Below, in pieces: positions 1 through 10,145 of a DNA stretch of 64,000 nucleotides. Position 1 is the stretch's first letter. Each line of letters starts with the position of its first letter. The stretch spans positions 18,597,515 through 18,661,514 of the forward strand of contig NW_022881603.1 in the NCBI RefSeq assembly GCF_003369915.1. The letters are read 5' to 3'. This DNA is from Drosophila miranda (taxonomy: Eukaryota > Arthropoda > Insecta > Diptera > Drosophilidae). The translations under genes were made by a program, and so were the position numbers. The notes under the pieces were generated by a model. It was not told the origin of the DNA. It saw only the letters and a program-made list of their open reading frames with translations, and did not search any database.

Positions 1-558
1 CAAAAGCTAGAGCAACTTACTTTGGTATCCACACTCCTAATATATCGGACCGAGACGAGTTTGTTTCAAAATGTCGCCACACCCCCTTCCGCCCCCGCAA
101 AGGACGAAAATCTGGGGATATTCAAAAATCTCAGAGACTATTAAGGCTAGAGTAACCAAATTTGGTATCCGCACTCCTGTTAGGTCTTAATATAAAACGC
201 GTATCTCAAAATTTCGCCCCACCCCCTTCCGCCCACACAAAAGACGAAAATCTGTTGCATCCACAATATTGCACATTCGAGAAAACTAAAAACGCAGAAT
301 CATAGATAATGACCATATCTATCAGATTGCTGAATCTGGATCAGATCAGATCATTTTTATAGCCAATAGGAACAAATCAATTTGCAGTGGCTACGCAGCG
401 CCCGACGTCACGCTCAGACTGATTTTCTGTCTCTCTCGCACGCACTCTTTGTCGTGTCGTTTAATATTAGCGGCGTCTGCCGGAGGAGAGCCATACTGAC
501 TTAGTATCGGGTATAACCGTAGAGTTGCGGTGTCCGCAGCAACTCACAACGTTCCCCT
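1..558 (+). mobile_element. DINE-1/HINE (ISX/ISY-like) element, 3' half, cut by window edge
   Basis: This is the 3' half of the repeat seen in full at 2724-3836. It carries the internal blocks with 'ggacgaaaatctg', the GA/CT-rich tract near 430, the 'agtatcgggtata' motif near 505 and the terminal hairpin (GAGTTGC ... GCAACTC) that ends at 'cctcgttt'. It has no coding capacity. The element extends beyond the left edge of the window. Confidence 0.85.
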
Positions 559-1444
559 CGTTTTTCTTATATTGTATATTTAGATACATCATTGTTTTAG
601 TTACAATAAACAAAAAAGTCGAGAACCGACGGCATTTGCATAATTTTTATAATTTATAATAAACCTGTTTAAAATAAGGAAATAAATGTGTAATTATGTT
701 ATTGTAATATTTTATATTTTGTGGTATAAATCAAACAAATAACAGCTTTTATTTCATTTCCCGCGCACTAGTGTACCATACCCCCACCCCCTGCCCATTC
801 TTCATTTATTTTGTGGCGGTAGGTCAGTCCATCAAAAGACCCAAAACAAGAACCAAACTCAAATTTCAGTTCTAGCGGCCAGCAATACTAAACACACACA
901 CGCAAATCACCCATACACTAAAACATGCTGGTGGCAAAACAGAACCAGACCTGAGAGAGTTCAAAAAATCTGAAAAAGCATACAATCACATATTTTTGTC
1001 GAAACATATTGCGTGTGTACTAACACATGCAAAGATGTTCTCTCTGCGCTCTCTCTCTCATGATGACGTCACACTGGGGTACTGAACGCGCTAGCCAGTG
1101 TGTGACGCTTTCGTTGTATGAACTGGCACATCTATATACTGTATGGTTAGTGGTTGTATGAACTGGCACATCTATATACTGTATGGTTAGTGGTAGCAGC
1201 AAAAACATCGGAAAACATCGGTAAAAAAAAAAAAACATTCAGCGTCCAGAACTTAAAATTCGTGCCTGTGCGTGCCTGTTGCTAGAGGTGAAGACTAATT
1301 ATTATTGATTAAATTGCACAATTGCCTCGAGCTCAGGACTTTTTCTTTTCAGCTGCAACGGTACTCCAAGTAGATTCGCTGGCAAGCCCACTCCGCCCCA
1401 CCTGCACCACCATAGGTCTCGCCGAGACGGCTGTCCTAGACCTG
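559..1444. other. AT-rich 5' flank of the G-gamma1-like gene
   Basis: No coding region is supported here. The stretch holds A/T-rich sequence, a 2 x 40-bp tandem repeat (listed separately), and just before the downstream gene a polypyrimidine tract followed by AG at 1351-1352. That looks like the acceptor of an intron in the 5' UTR of the G-gamma-like gene. The open frame that starts at 1322 runs through this acceptor and is therefore not taken as coding upstream of 1445. Confidence 0.5.
1114..1193. repeat. Tandem repeat, 2 x 40 bp
   Basis: The 40-bp unit beginning 'ttgtatgaactggcacatct' occurs twice, back to back and identical, at 1114-1153 and 1154-1193. It is a simple recent tandem duplication upstream of the G-gamma-like gene. 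Confidence 0.95.
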
Positions 1445-1648
1445 ATGGCTGCCAATTTGCAACAGCAGCGTTCCCTTAATTCCCAACTACGTCGCGAGAT
1501 GGGAATAGAACGGATTCAGGTCTCTGAAGCGTGTACGCTGATGATGAAGTATATATTGGAGATCGAAGCGAACGACTCTCTGCTGAGCGGATTCAACAGC
1601 CAAAACTTGAATCCGTTCCGCGAGAAGAGCTCGTGCAGCATCTTATAA
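1445..1648 (+). CDS. Ggamma1: Heterotrimeric G protein gamma subunit, G-gamma1-like
   Basis: The predicted protein is 67 residues, close to the roughly 70 expected of G-gamma1. It has the N-terminal 'LQQQR...QLRRE' helix, the 'VSEAC' block and the highly conserved 'NPFREKSSC' tail. It ends in a CaaX box, CSIL, whose final Leu predicts geranylgeranylation of the Cys and membrane anchoring. Gamma subunits form an obligate coiled-coil dimer with G-beta at the plasma membrane. I chose the ATG at 1445 because the frame upstream crosses a good intron acceptor (AG at 1351-1352) and the family starts here. The frame is intact. Several substitutions relative to the fly G-gamma1 that I remember make a diverged duplicate or a Y-linked gametolog possible. 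Confidence 0.85.
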   Translation: MAANLQQQRSLNSQLRREMGIERIQVSEACTLMMKYILEIEANDSLLSGFNSQNLNPFREKSSCSIL

Positions 1649-2170
1649 GTATAATTATAAGTTCGAACTATGCCACCCCACACACGTTCCTAACAACAGT
1701 ATTTATTGATATATACAAAAACTACTCATATATTATATTGTACTCAAATAGACCCGCCGAATGGCGGGGAATATGCATGCATGTGTGTATTAGTATAACC
1801 TATTGATGTTTGTTGTAAGTATGCTGACCTCAATTATGTCTATAAACTGAATATATACAATGTATAGGGCAGATATTTATGAATGTGTAAAACATTCGGG
1901 AACCGTCTTGAACAAAAATGCCTGCACAGTATGTATAGATATCGTGTATTTTGCTATCCTGTAGCTCTTTTTTGGAGAAAGACATACATATTTATGAATT
2001 AGCAGCCCTCCCCACCCCCTCTATAAATGTTTCCTATTGAGATATCCGTCAAATAAATCTATATTCGTAAAATAAATCAATGTAGACAAGCATTTACACA
2101 TCAACGCATTTATTTTCTAAACAAAATATTCTCTAAGGCACATCTATACGTATAGATTAAAAGTTGCACG
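1649..2170. other. 3' flank of the G-gamma1-like gene, nothing further seen
   Basis: AT-rich sequence with several AATAAA-type signals (for example near 2053 and 2070) that could polyadenylate the G-gamma-like transcript. No gene, repeat or RNA structure is recognised. Confidence 0.4.
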
Positions 2171-2392
2171 ATGATTGAATCGAAGGCGATTAATCCCTAT
2201 TTTGTATTTCTGGATCAGTTTCGCGATAATCTGAAAAGACGGGGCATAAGGAACATAAAACCCACAGCCGTGGCCAAAATTTGTGGACAAAAATGGCGCG
2301 AAATGAGTGATTCTCAGAAGTCTGTGTATATTAAAAAGGCCAAGATCAACCGTGAGATCTTAGACTTTGAATTATTCGGGAAAAAAGCGTAG
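2171..2392 (+). CDS. Small single HMG-box protein
   Basis: An intact 73-residue frame that is almost entirely one HMG box. It begins with 'NPYFVFLDQFR', has a middle helix 'VAKICGQKWREMSDSQK', and closes with 'YIKKAK'. These are the proline, aromatic and tryptophan positions expected of the fold. HMG boxes bind and bend DNA. The short, basic, single-box form and the phrase 'NPYFVFL' resemble the MST-HMG-box proteins of Drosophila sperm chromatin (protamine-like and transition-protein-like genes) more than HmgD/HmgZ. That subfamily placement is inference. No intron is needed. It sits between the G-gamma-like gene and a DINE insertion. Confidence 0.7.
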   Translation: MIESKAINPYFVFLDQFRDNLKRRGIRNIKPTAVAKICGQKWREMSDSQKSVYIKKAKINREILDFELFGKKA

Positions 2393-2667
2393 GAGAAATG
2401 GAGCACTACAAGAGTCTGATGGGTCACGCTCTTCCTGGTAACGAATCACTTTGGTTAACGAAAATATAAAGTTAAAATCCGCGGCATAATTTCACATGTG
2501 GCGACGCTGGATGATGCTGTTGCTAGGATTGCCTACAGCTTTGCAACCTGGAGTGGAAATGTCAAGCGCGACGGAATCATTTTCAATCCGTTCTTATTGT
2601 GTGTTGTGCGTGTAGACTTTTTAAATTATTAAATTAAATTATCTCCCAAATTTTCCTTTTTTTGCAG
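2393..2667. other. Intergenic segment with a possible intron
   Basis: No complete gene. The polypyrimidine tract followed by 'tttgcag' at 2661-2667 looks like a splice acceptor that feeds the short frame at 2668. A short string, 'cgcggcataattt', is also present near 5952 upstream of the NIP30-domain gene. Confidence 0.35.
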
Positions 2668-2723
2668 ATGAGTCAAACAGCTGTTCCACCGATGAGTAGT
2701 GTTCAAACATGCACAGTGTTTTT
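2668..2723 (+). pseudogene. Start of an unidentified exon cut by a DINE insertion
   Basis: After a good acceptor (AG at 2666-2667) an ATG opens a frame (MSQTAVPPMSSVQTC...) that runs straight into the DINE at 2724. It may be the beginning of a coding exon whose remainder was removed or displaced by the insertion. The product is not recognised and the call rests only on the acceptor and the open frame. Confidence 0.25.
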
Positions 2724-3836
2724 TATACCCGATACTCAAAATGAGTATTGGGGTATATTAGATTTGTTGTAAAAGTGGATGTGTGTAACGTCCAGAAGGA
2801 ATCGTTTCCGACCCCATAAAGTATATATATTCTTGATCAGCATCAAAAGCCGAGTCGATTGAGCCCTGTCTGTCTGTCCGTCTGTCCGTCCGTCCGTCCG
2901 TCCGTCCGTGCCCTTCAGCGCCTAGTGCTCAAAGACTATAAGAGCTAGAGCAACGATGTTTTGGATCCAGACTTCTGTGATATGTCACTGCTACAAAAAT
3001 ATTTCAAAACTTCGCCCCGCCCACTTCCGCCCCCACAAAGGACGAAAATCTGTGGCATCCACAATTTTAAAGATATGAGAAAACCAAAAACGTAGAATTG
3101 TAGAGAATGACCATATCTTTAAGACTGCGGAATCTGAATTGGATCGTATTATTATTATAGCCAGCATCAAGAAAACAATTTCATTTTTTCTCGCCCTGTC
3201 TCTCTCTAACACACACGTAGCATAGGCGGCTTTGCTTAGAGTAAAACATTAGCGCCTAGATCTCAGAGACTACAAAAGCTAGAGCAACCAAATTTGGTAT
3301 CCACACTCCTAATATATCGGACCGAGACGAGTTTGTTTCAAAATTTCGCCACACCCCCTTCCGCCCCCGCAAAGGACGAAAATCTGGGGATATTCAAAAA
3401 TCTCAGAGACTATTAAGGCTAGAGTAACCAAATTTGGTATTCGCACTCCTGTTAGATCTTACTATAAAACGTATATCTCAAAATTTCACCCCACCCCCTT
3501 CCGCCCCCACAAAAGACGAAAATCTGTTGCATCCACAATATTGCACATTCGAGAAAACTAAAAACGCAGAATCATAGATAATGACCATATCTATCAGATT
3601 GCTGAATCTGGATCAGATCGGATCATTTTTGTAGCCAAACGCAAGAAATCAATTTTCAGTGGCTACGCAGCGCCCGACGTCACGCTCAGACTGATTTTCT
3701 GTCTCTCTCGCACGCACTCTTTGTCGTGTGGTTCAATATTAGCGGCGTCTGCCACAGGAGAGCCATACTGACTTAGTATCGGGTATAACTGTAGAGTTGC
3801 GGTGCCAGCAGCAACTCACAACGTTCCACCTCGTTT
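2724..3836 (+). mobile_element. DINE-1/HINE (ISX/ISY-like) element, full length
   Basis: A full-length copy of about 1.11 kb and the best reference for the family in this window. In order it has: the 5' end 'tatacccgatactcaaaatg' with a small palindrome; a conserved 'cgtttccgaccccataaagt' block; a variable GTCTGTCC/GTCCGTCC microsatellite; three 'cgcccc...ggacgaaaatctg' blocks; two CT-rich tracts (GAGAGAGACAG on the other strand); and a 3' hairpin with stem GAGTTGC/GCAACTC followed by 'cgttcc...cctcgttt'. It lacks terminal inverted repeats and coding capacity, as expected for Helentron-associated INEs (INE-1 family). Confidence 0.9.
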
Positions 3837-3995
3837 AGATTAAAACAAATTAAAACAAAAATCAAAACAAAGATTTTACCCGTTTTTTAACAAACTATTT
3901 TTAATAATAGCCTCAATGTTTTACAACGTCCAATTTTGACAGCGACAACGTCAAATTTTGACAACAACCTCAACTCTGTCGCTGAAATGCAGTAT

Positions 3996-4230
3996 AAAAC
4001 GAGGTGGAACGTTGTGAGTTGCTGCGGACACCGCAACTCTACGTCCATCTACGGATGGACGGACGGACGGACGGACGGACAGACAGACAGGGCTCAATCG
4101 ACTCGGCTATTGATGCTGATCAAGAATATATATACTTTATGGGGTCGGAAACGATTCCTTCTGGACGTTACACACATCCACTTTTACCACAAATCTAATA
4201 TACCCCAATACAAATTTTGAGTATTTGTAT
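3996..4230 (-). mobile_element. DINE element with large internal deletion
   Basis: The 3' hairpin end (gaggtggaacgttgtgagttg) is joined directly to the microsatellite (ggacggacggac) and the 5' block on the minus strand. Roughly 850 bp of interior are missing. The 5' terminus is corrupted ('gagtatttgtatttt'). Confidence 0.85.
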
Positions 4231-4254
4231 TTTGTATCCACATCGGTGGATACA

Positions 4255-4581
4255 TTGAGCCTGGGAAGCAGTTGGATCTTCCAACAGGACAACGATCCAA
4301 AGCACACCGCACATGTTGTGCGTGATTGGTTGCTGTATTATGCCCCAAGACAGCTTCGTTCACCACCCCAATCTCCAGACCTTAACCCAATCGAACATCT
4401 TTGGGACATTTTAGCAAGATTGGTACGGAAGTATAACATCAGCAGTCGGGAAAGCCTCAAAACCGCCCTCATTCGAGCTTGGGCCGAAGTTCCGCCCACA
4501 ACAACCGAAAATTTGGTGGCATCGATGCCCCGACGACTACAGGCTGTAATAGATGCCAATGGTGGACCAACCAAATATTAA
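4255..4581 (+). pseudogene. Tc1-like transposase, C-terminal part
   Basis: About 109 residues of a Tc1/mariner-superfamily DDE transposase. Visible are the 'FQQDNDPKHTAH' block with the second catalytic Asp, and 'SPDLNPIEHLWD' with the final catalytic Glu, followed by the typical 'SMPRRL' C-terminus. The N-terminal DNA-binding region and first Asp are absent, so this is a fragment. A DINE remnant abuts it on the left. Confidence 0.9.
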
Positions 4582-4959
4582 AAGTATAAAAAGTATTAAT
4601 ATTAAGATTACTTTGAGACTATAGTACACTTTTTTCCGTGAACATTTTGTTTTTTCGTTGTAACTTTAGTATACACTTGCTCGCATATCTCTGCGTACAC
4701 TTAAAAAACGAACTACATTTTCATGTTTAGTTGCGGATAACTTCTAATATAAGGCACTTTGGGCAACGATTTTTTTATAATATTCTTTGCTTATTTCTAA
4801 ACCTATCTACATTTGTTTTTTATTCAATAAAACAAACTTAATAGGAAAAAAAAATCATTAAAAAAAACAAGACAAATTTGACACCTCAAAAGTCTGCGTA
4901 CACTCTAACAATTCTGCGTACACGACTAAAATTCTAAGTTGTTAATATTTTGTGGGATC
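4582..4959. mobile_element. Terminal non-coding regions of two Tc1-like relics, tail to tail
   Basis: Non-coding AT-rich sequence between two converging transposase relics. The string 'tctgcgtacac' occurs near 4691, 4890 and 4912, and resembles the internal direct repeats of Tc1-type terminal inverted repeats. The two elements appear to meet here tail to tail, but the exact ends cannot be fixed by eye. Confidence 0.5.
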
Positions 4960-5436
4960 TTAATATCGTTTTAAAACATCTGCCAGACGTCTAGGCATTG
5001 AGTCAACCAGATTCCTGGTGTCCTCGGCAGTTATTTTGCGCCATTCCTCCAGGATAACTTCCTTCAACATGTTTTTAGAGCTTATGGTGTGCTTACGAAT
5101 CCTGCGATCGAGTAAATCCCATAGATGTTCTATGGGATTCAGGTCTGGGGACTAAGGAGGCGATCGAAGCTCATTTTGTACATTGTAAAGCAAACAGAGC
5201 TTAACATTGTGGGCAGTATGCGTCGGATCATTGTCCTGTTGGCAGCAAAAGTCGTCTTCAAGCTGTAATTTTTGGGCACTCTGACTGTATGTCTTTTCCG
5301 TACCGTGTCGAGTTGTTTCACAATGGAATTTTCCTATGATGGCACTTCTTACAAAAGGTTCGTTTGCGATTCGTTTCTCGACGAGATCTTTAACCGGAAA
5401 AGGAATTTGACATGGCCTGTCAGATGTCCAAAGCAT
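4960..5436 (-). pseudogene. Second Tc1-like transposase relic
   Basis: Reading leftward, the frame includes 'QQDNDPTHTAHNV' and, after an in-frame TAG near 5153 where Gln is expected, 'SPDLNPIEHLWD' and a 'SMPRRLADVL' C-terminus, ending at the stop at 4960-4962. It differs in sequence from the relic at 4255, so it belongs to another Tc1 family or subfamily. The nonsense codon and missing N-terminus make it inactive. Confidence 0.88.
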
Positions 5437-5444
5437 CTCTGCGC

Positions 5445-5500
5445 GTTAACAGGTCAAAGTAACCCTGCGCCTGTTAACAGGTCAAAGTAACCCTGTGCCT
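5445..5500. repeat. Tandem repeat, 2 x 28 bp
   Basis: The unit 'gttaacaggtcaaagtaaccct' plus six bases is present twice in a row (5445-5472 and 5473-5500) with a single C/T difference; a partial third start follows. Confidence 0.9.
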
Positions 5501-5640
5501 GTCAAAGGGTGGCAGCATGTATCCCTGGCCCCGAGATCGATATCATGGTCTTGACTTTCAATTTTTCTTTCAAATCTTAACCGATTAATCCTTCCCGCCA
5601 AACCTATCGACTTCTTCTACGACGCTTCAGGCCCGCTACA

Positions 5641-5690
5641 CCGTCCGTCCGTCCCTTTCAGCGCCTAGTGCTCAAAGACTATAAGAGCTA
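5641..5690 (+). mobile_element. Short DINE fragment
   Basis: About 50 bp matching the DINE segment just after the microsatellite ('ccgtccgtcc' then 'cagcgcctagtgctcaaag'). Both ends are truncated. Confidence 0.85.
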
Positions 5691-5932
5691 TAAACAACAA
5701 CAACAACACCCAGGATAATATTAATAAACATGTTCCCCATTTGGTGGACATTCTGAACCAAATAAATCCTGATATTATGGTACAGGGCCATCCAGCTGCC
5801 ATACCATTATTCACTCGAATCGTCGGAGTTGTGGTTGGGAGCGCGAGATTATGCAAATCTTTCCAAAAGAAAAACGTCAATACTATCGCACGGAAGAACG
5901 GTCTAAAATTTGTATTTTCAACAGAATGTTAA
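5691..5932 (+). other. Unrecognised open frame without a clear start
   Basis: An open frame of about 80 codons (including 'HVPHLVDILNQINPD') lies between a DINE fragment and the NIP30-domain gene and ends at 5932. The first in-frame ATG is near 5774. I do not recognise the product. It may be the end of a gene truncated by the DINE, or chance. Confidence 0.2.
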
Positions 5933-6058
5933 AATAAAGTGAAAATACGCGGCATAATTTGACATTTACCAGAACTGATTTAATGTCGATAGCCAACACT
6001 ACTCCAGAAAGACAAAAATTGTGGTGTGCATCAAAAAGTGTATTTGTTAAAATAAAAT

Positions 6059-6887
6059 ATGAGTTCAGGCTTTGTAACTGAAGCAGAGGCGGCCGAAGCC
6101 CGCCCAAATAGTCAGGAAAAGTGGGAGCGTGTCCGCCAGCCAGAGGATCCACTGGAGCGACCAGAGGAACCATATGACGGACACTCCCTTTACGACCGCC
6201 TGAAAGAACAAAAAAACAAAAAGGACATGGAATACGAAGAGGCACACAAGCTAAGTAAGTCTATGAAATGTATGAAAGAGCTCCCCTCTAAGTGCCCTCA
6301 AATATAGAGAACCTAATCCGCGGCCTGGACGATGATGAGGTGCAGTTTTTGGAGGCTGTCGATGAGCACAAAATAAACGCGGAGCGTCAACAAATGCGTG
6401 ATGAGGCCCGTGAACTAGAAGACTTTCGCAGTCGATTGGAGAAGCTGCAAGAGGAAAGCGTTGATAAGGTAAACTGTTCGAGCAGCAACATCAATATTCG
6501 AATGCATATTAAATTAATGTGATTATATAGAAACTGCATGCAGAGTTGAAGACCACCGCCAAATCTATTGGTGCTACGGGGGCCCGAAACACACAAAAAT
6601 CATTGCTGGGCCACGGAATCAAGCGCAAAAACGGGGAATCGCCCACCACAAGCAAAGTGGCCAAAACGGTGGAGAACGACAGCACTCCAGTGCAGAAGGA
6701 GGAGCAGGAGAAAACACAGCCAGCTTTTCAAAGCAGGCTGCAATTAATAGCCACTCTGCCTGGCATTGGGCCTTACACGGAGTCCAGCGTTTCTGAGGCT
6801 AGCACCGATTCGAACGAACTTGATCGGTTCACTCGCACAGACTTGTGTGGTCGAAAGATATCAAAAAAGAAACAGTGCACAGAGTAG
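6059..6887 (+). CDS. NIP30-domain protein (FAM192A/PSME3IP1-like)
   Basis: Three exons: 6059-6254, 6308-6468 and 6531-6887, with GT-AG introns of 53 and 62 bp and phases that join cleanly. The predicted protein is 237 residues. The N-terminus 'MSSGFVTEAEAAEAR', 'EEPYDGHSLYDRLKEQK' and, across the first junction, 'HKLKNLIRGLDDDE' are the NIP30 domain signature. The tail is lysine-rich and acidic and ends in a basic 'SKKK' stretch. Human PSME3IP1 is a nuclear partner of the PA28-gamma proteasome activator and is phosphorylated by CK2; a similar nuclear role in the fly is inferred. The reading frame is intact. The gene faces Ns2 tail to tail with only about 70 bp between stops. Confidence 0.9.
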
Positions 6888-6959
6888 GGTCAATCTTCTT
6901 ATTGGGGTTCTTAACATGTAATTCTTTCTTGCAGCAGAATATAGCCTAAACTATAAACA

Positions 6960-9118
6960 TTACGTGTCCCTTTTTTTGTTGCGGTTGCGATTCTTCACGT
7001 TGGTCATCTCGTAGAAGTTGCTGCCAATCTTCTTGCGCTTCTGGTTTCGTTCTAAGGCACGTTTCTGTTTGGCAGTCAGGCGGGGAGCCTTCGCACTGCT
7101 GGGACCGGCGGCGTCATCAGAACTATTGCCCATGTCATCGGAGTCTACAGGCTGTACCTTGGCCACGCGGAACTTGCCAGACGATGTGATGGCCAATTGC
7201 TGGATCTTCTTTGTCTTTGCCATCTTGTGGACGACACGCTGCAAATCATCATTGTACTCATCCTCCGAGTAGAAATCGCTGGCTCCATCGCTCGATTCTT
7301 CCTCATCGTCGAGATTGAGCTGACGAGCCTTCTTGCGGGCCGCCCGTTCTACCTTCTGCTGTTCCAACAGCTCCAGGTCGATGTGATCGAGCTCCTTGAC
7401 ATCCTGCTGCTCGTATTCTAGACCCACTCGAATCTTTCGGAAGTTCTGAATCTGCTTAAACTCTCGAGCCCTCTTTACCGACTCACTAACAATGGTTGGA
7501 GCCTCGGACTTAGCATCTGAGTTGGCATCGTCGCCAGCTGCCTCTTCTGATACCTTTTCCTCGTGGGATTTCGGCGTGGCGAAACCTTCAGGTGGCACAT
7601 AGAATGGCAGCTTGCCTCTCTGCCAATCATTGAGCACCATACGGGACGTCACCGTAACGTCTGGCTCGCCTCCCTTCAGCAACTTTCCGGACTTCTGGGC
7701 CAGCTGCTCGAGGAAGTGTTTCGGCGAGGTCCAGTCATCGATTTTATAGTTTTTGGCAATGTACTCCTTGCGCACACGCTGCAGTACAGTGTCCACATAG
7801 TCCTCCGGATTGGTAACCAACTCTACACGCACCACACCCTTGAGCACCTTTTCCGTGTCTGTCTCAGCCGTAGGGTACACCACTCCGGGGCAGTCAATCA
7901 GGAAAATACGCTTCATTAGTGTTATATATTGCCACACTTTCGTCTCTCCCGCAATGGGAGCCACCTTGCAGACCTTCTTCGAGCGCAGAGCATTGATAAC
8001 CGAGGATTTTCCAACATTTGGGTAGCCAATAAATCCCACACTGATTTGCTTCTTGTCCAAGTGAAGTTTACCCAACTGACGAAACAGATTGATGAGCGCG
8101 CCTATAGCGAGAATCGTAAATGGAATGATTTTCTTGGCTACAAATAAATTAATAATTATATTACTGACCTTTGCCAAATGGATGTTGAAGAGAGGCATGG
8201 AACGCGATTGTGGGATACTCTGCACTGAGGATGGCCACCCAACGCTGCGTGACCCAGACAGGCACCAGATCCACTTTGTTCAGAATGAAGAACAAGTGCT
8301 TGTGCGGCTTCTCTTTGCGCAGGAACTCCTCGATGTATTTGGAGCGTGTGCCCATGGGATCGCGGGCATCCAAGACCTGAAGAAGAACGTCGGAAGCGTC
8401 TACGACCTTATGAAGCTCGTTCCAGATACGTCTGCTCCCTCCAGCACCAAACACCCAATCTCGCACGGACTTCTTTTCGCCAGTGTCTTCGCGTATCAGA
8501 TCTATGTCCTTGGTAGAATCATATATATCAGCCTGTTCACCCGCCGCCTTGCTCAAATCCTCCAGATCACGCACTTTAAGGCTGACACGTTTGCGTTGCT
8601 TCTTGGGCCCGAATACGCTGTCGAAGCTTTCTGTGTCCAGAAGGTGGACGCGCTTGTATTTTGAGGCCTCATTGAATAGCGTCACTGGCAGCTGTGATGG
8701 CTTCATAATGACTTGATAGGGATCCTTGACGGCCTTGCCAATCTCATCCTGGAACTTTTGCAGAGCCGTTTGTGATATCACACGAGAGTTGCTGAACCAT
8801 TTCGGTGTGGGCTCCACTCTGGCCATTGTACCAGCAGGCAGGCGACCCTACAAGGAAGAGATTTAGCATGATATCCACAGTGAGGGACAAGTGGTGTGTA
8901 CTCTTTACCTGAAACGGAGCCGGACAGATAATCTTGCCGGTACGATCACGCTTGGCCTTGAAGTTGCGGTACATCTGGAGCCGTTTAATGGTCCCCTTCG
9001 TTCGGGGGTGGGCAACACCTTTTAGTCCATCCTTTGGCCTTTCTGGATTCATCGAATGGTTGGAATGGTTGAACCCCTGGGTCCGGGGCTTGCCCGTTGT
9101 GCTGCGTACTTTTGGCAT
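6960..9118 (-). CDS. Ns2: Nucleolar GTP-binding protein 2 / Nucleostemin 2 (NGP-1), intact copy
   Basis: Three exons on the minus strand: 9118-8909, 8847-8169 and 8101-6960, with introns of 61 and 67 bp. The product is 676 residues. It is a circularly permuted YlqF/YawG-type GTPase: the 'DARDPMGTR' (G5-like) and 'NKVDL' (G4) motifs precede 'GYPNVGKSS' (G1 P-loop) and 'DCPGVV' (G3). An N-terminal NGP1NT region (basic, 'RPKDGLKG...[15 protein letters not shown]') and a lysine-rich acidic C-terminus surround it. NGP-1 proteins act in the nucleolus on maturation and export of the 60S ribosomal subunit. Exons 1-2 are duplicated at 18703-19652 without exon 3, so this is the only complete copy here. 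Confidence 0.95.
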
Positions 9119-10145
9119 GATTTCTTGGTTAAATCGCGTGCCTTTCAAACAATTTAAGATATCTGTGCTGCACGGCAAAACCAAAACACACGTGCTTGGT
9201 TCAAATTAAAAAACAAAAGGAACTTTGCGGTACTCAGCACTGGTTTACATCAGTGCTGCCAGATTTTGAGAGTCACTATAAGTAGATTGATGAAAAAAAA
9301 TAAGCTAGAATAAGCTAAAGATTATGTAAATATGCAATCATGTGTAATACTGTAGTGTGACTGAAATTTATCAACGAAAAATTACCATACATTTATACAC
9401 AAAATTGGATGATATACCAAAATACGAACAACATGTATGATTTTTGTTCGATTTCTCGATAAAAATGATCAAATATTACAATACAATAAAAAAAAAAAAA
9501 TAGTTTTGTACTAAATTTTTATAAGCCAAAATAAGCTAATTGAAATTTGAAATAAGCTGGATTTCAAGCTATAAGCATTTTAATTATTCTTCAAATCGGG
9601 TTTACAGCACTGAAAATGTTTACAGTTGCCAGATCCACTAAAACAACAGCATTGATACAAAAAATACATAATTTTTTAAATAAATATATTAAAAATTGGA
9701 AAACCCACGAGGACTGCTATAAATTAGTATTAAAAATTGCTTAACAATCACCCTTCATTGATACTGCCAATATGTGCAACAAATGCAAAGATATTTCCAA
9801 GTGGTTCCAAAGCTGGTTTCATACATCCGTGTACATATCCGCTTAGTATTTGTGTTCACACGAGCTTCGGCTGAACTTAATAAAATTTCCCGATTAATTT
9901 AAATAATTAAAATGTTTCAAGTTAAAAGTGATAATGCAAACGAAACCCTTGTATGCAATCTGTAGTAATTAGTCTAAAACATATTCCGTATTTCCTAAGC
10001 CTGTCTTTGGGTTGCGTTAAGTGTTTTGTACATCAATGTATATGTGTTGTGTATGTGTGTGTGTGGCGTTTTGGAATGTTGCCTTGCACGAAATTCAAAT
10101 TGTGACCCCATCCTTGAGATTGTGCTTTTGAGGCATACCTAAGAA
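9119..10145. other. Intergenic region between divergent Ns2 and POSH
   Basis: Both genes are read away from this AT-rich region, so it should contain both promoters and 5' UTRs. No gene is seen. It includes a poly-A run near 9488 and several 'aataagcta' strings near 9299-9550. In copy 2 the LTR retrotransposon is inserted at the position equivalent to about 9680. Confidence 0.6.

Noticed and set aside
1322-1444. N-terminal extension of the G-gamma-like frame
   Set aside because: The frame crosses a strong splice acceptor and the extension has no family similarity.
8089-8664. 191-codon open frame on the plus strand opposite Ns2
   Set aside because: It is antisense to conserved Ns2 coding sequence and crosses an Ns2 intron; its duplicate at 18716-19198 is likewise a shadow.
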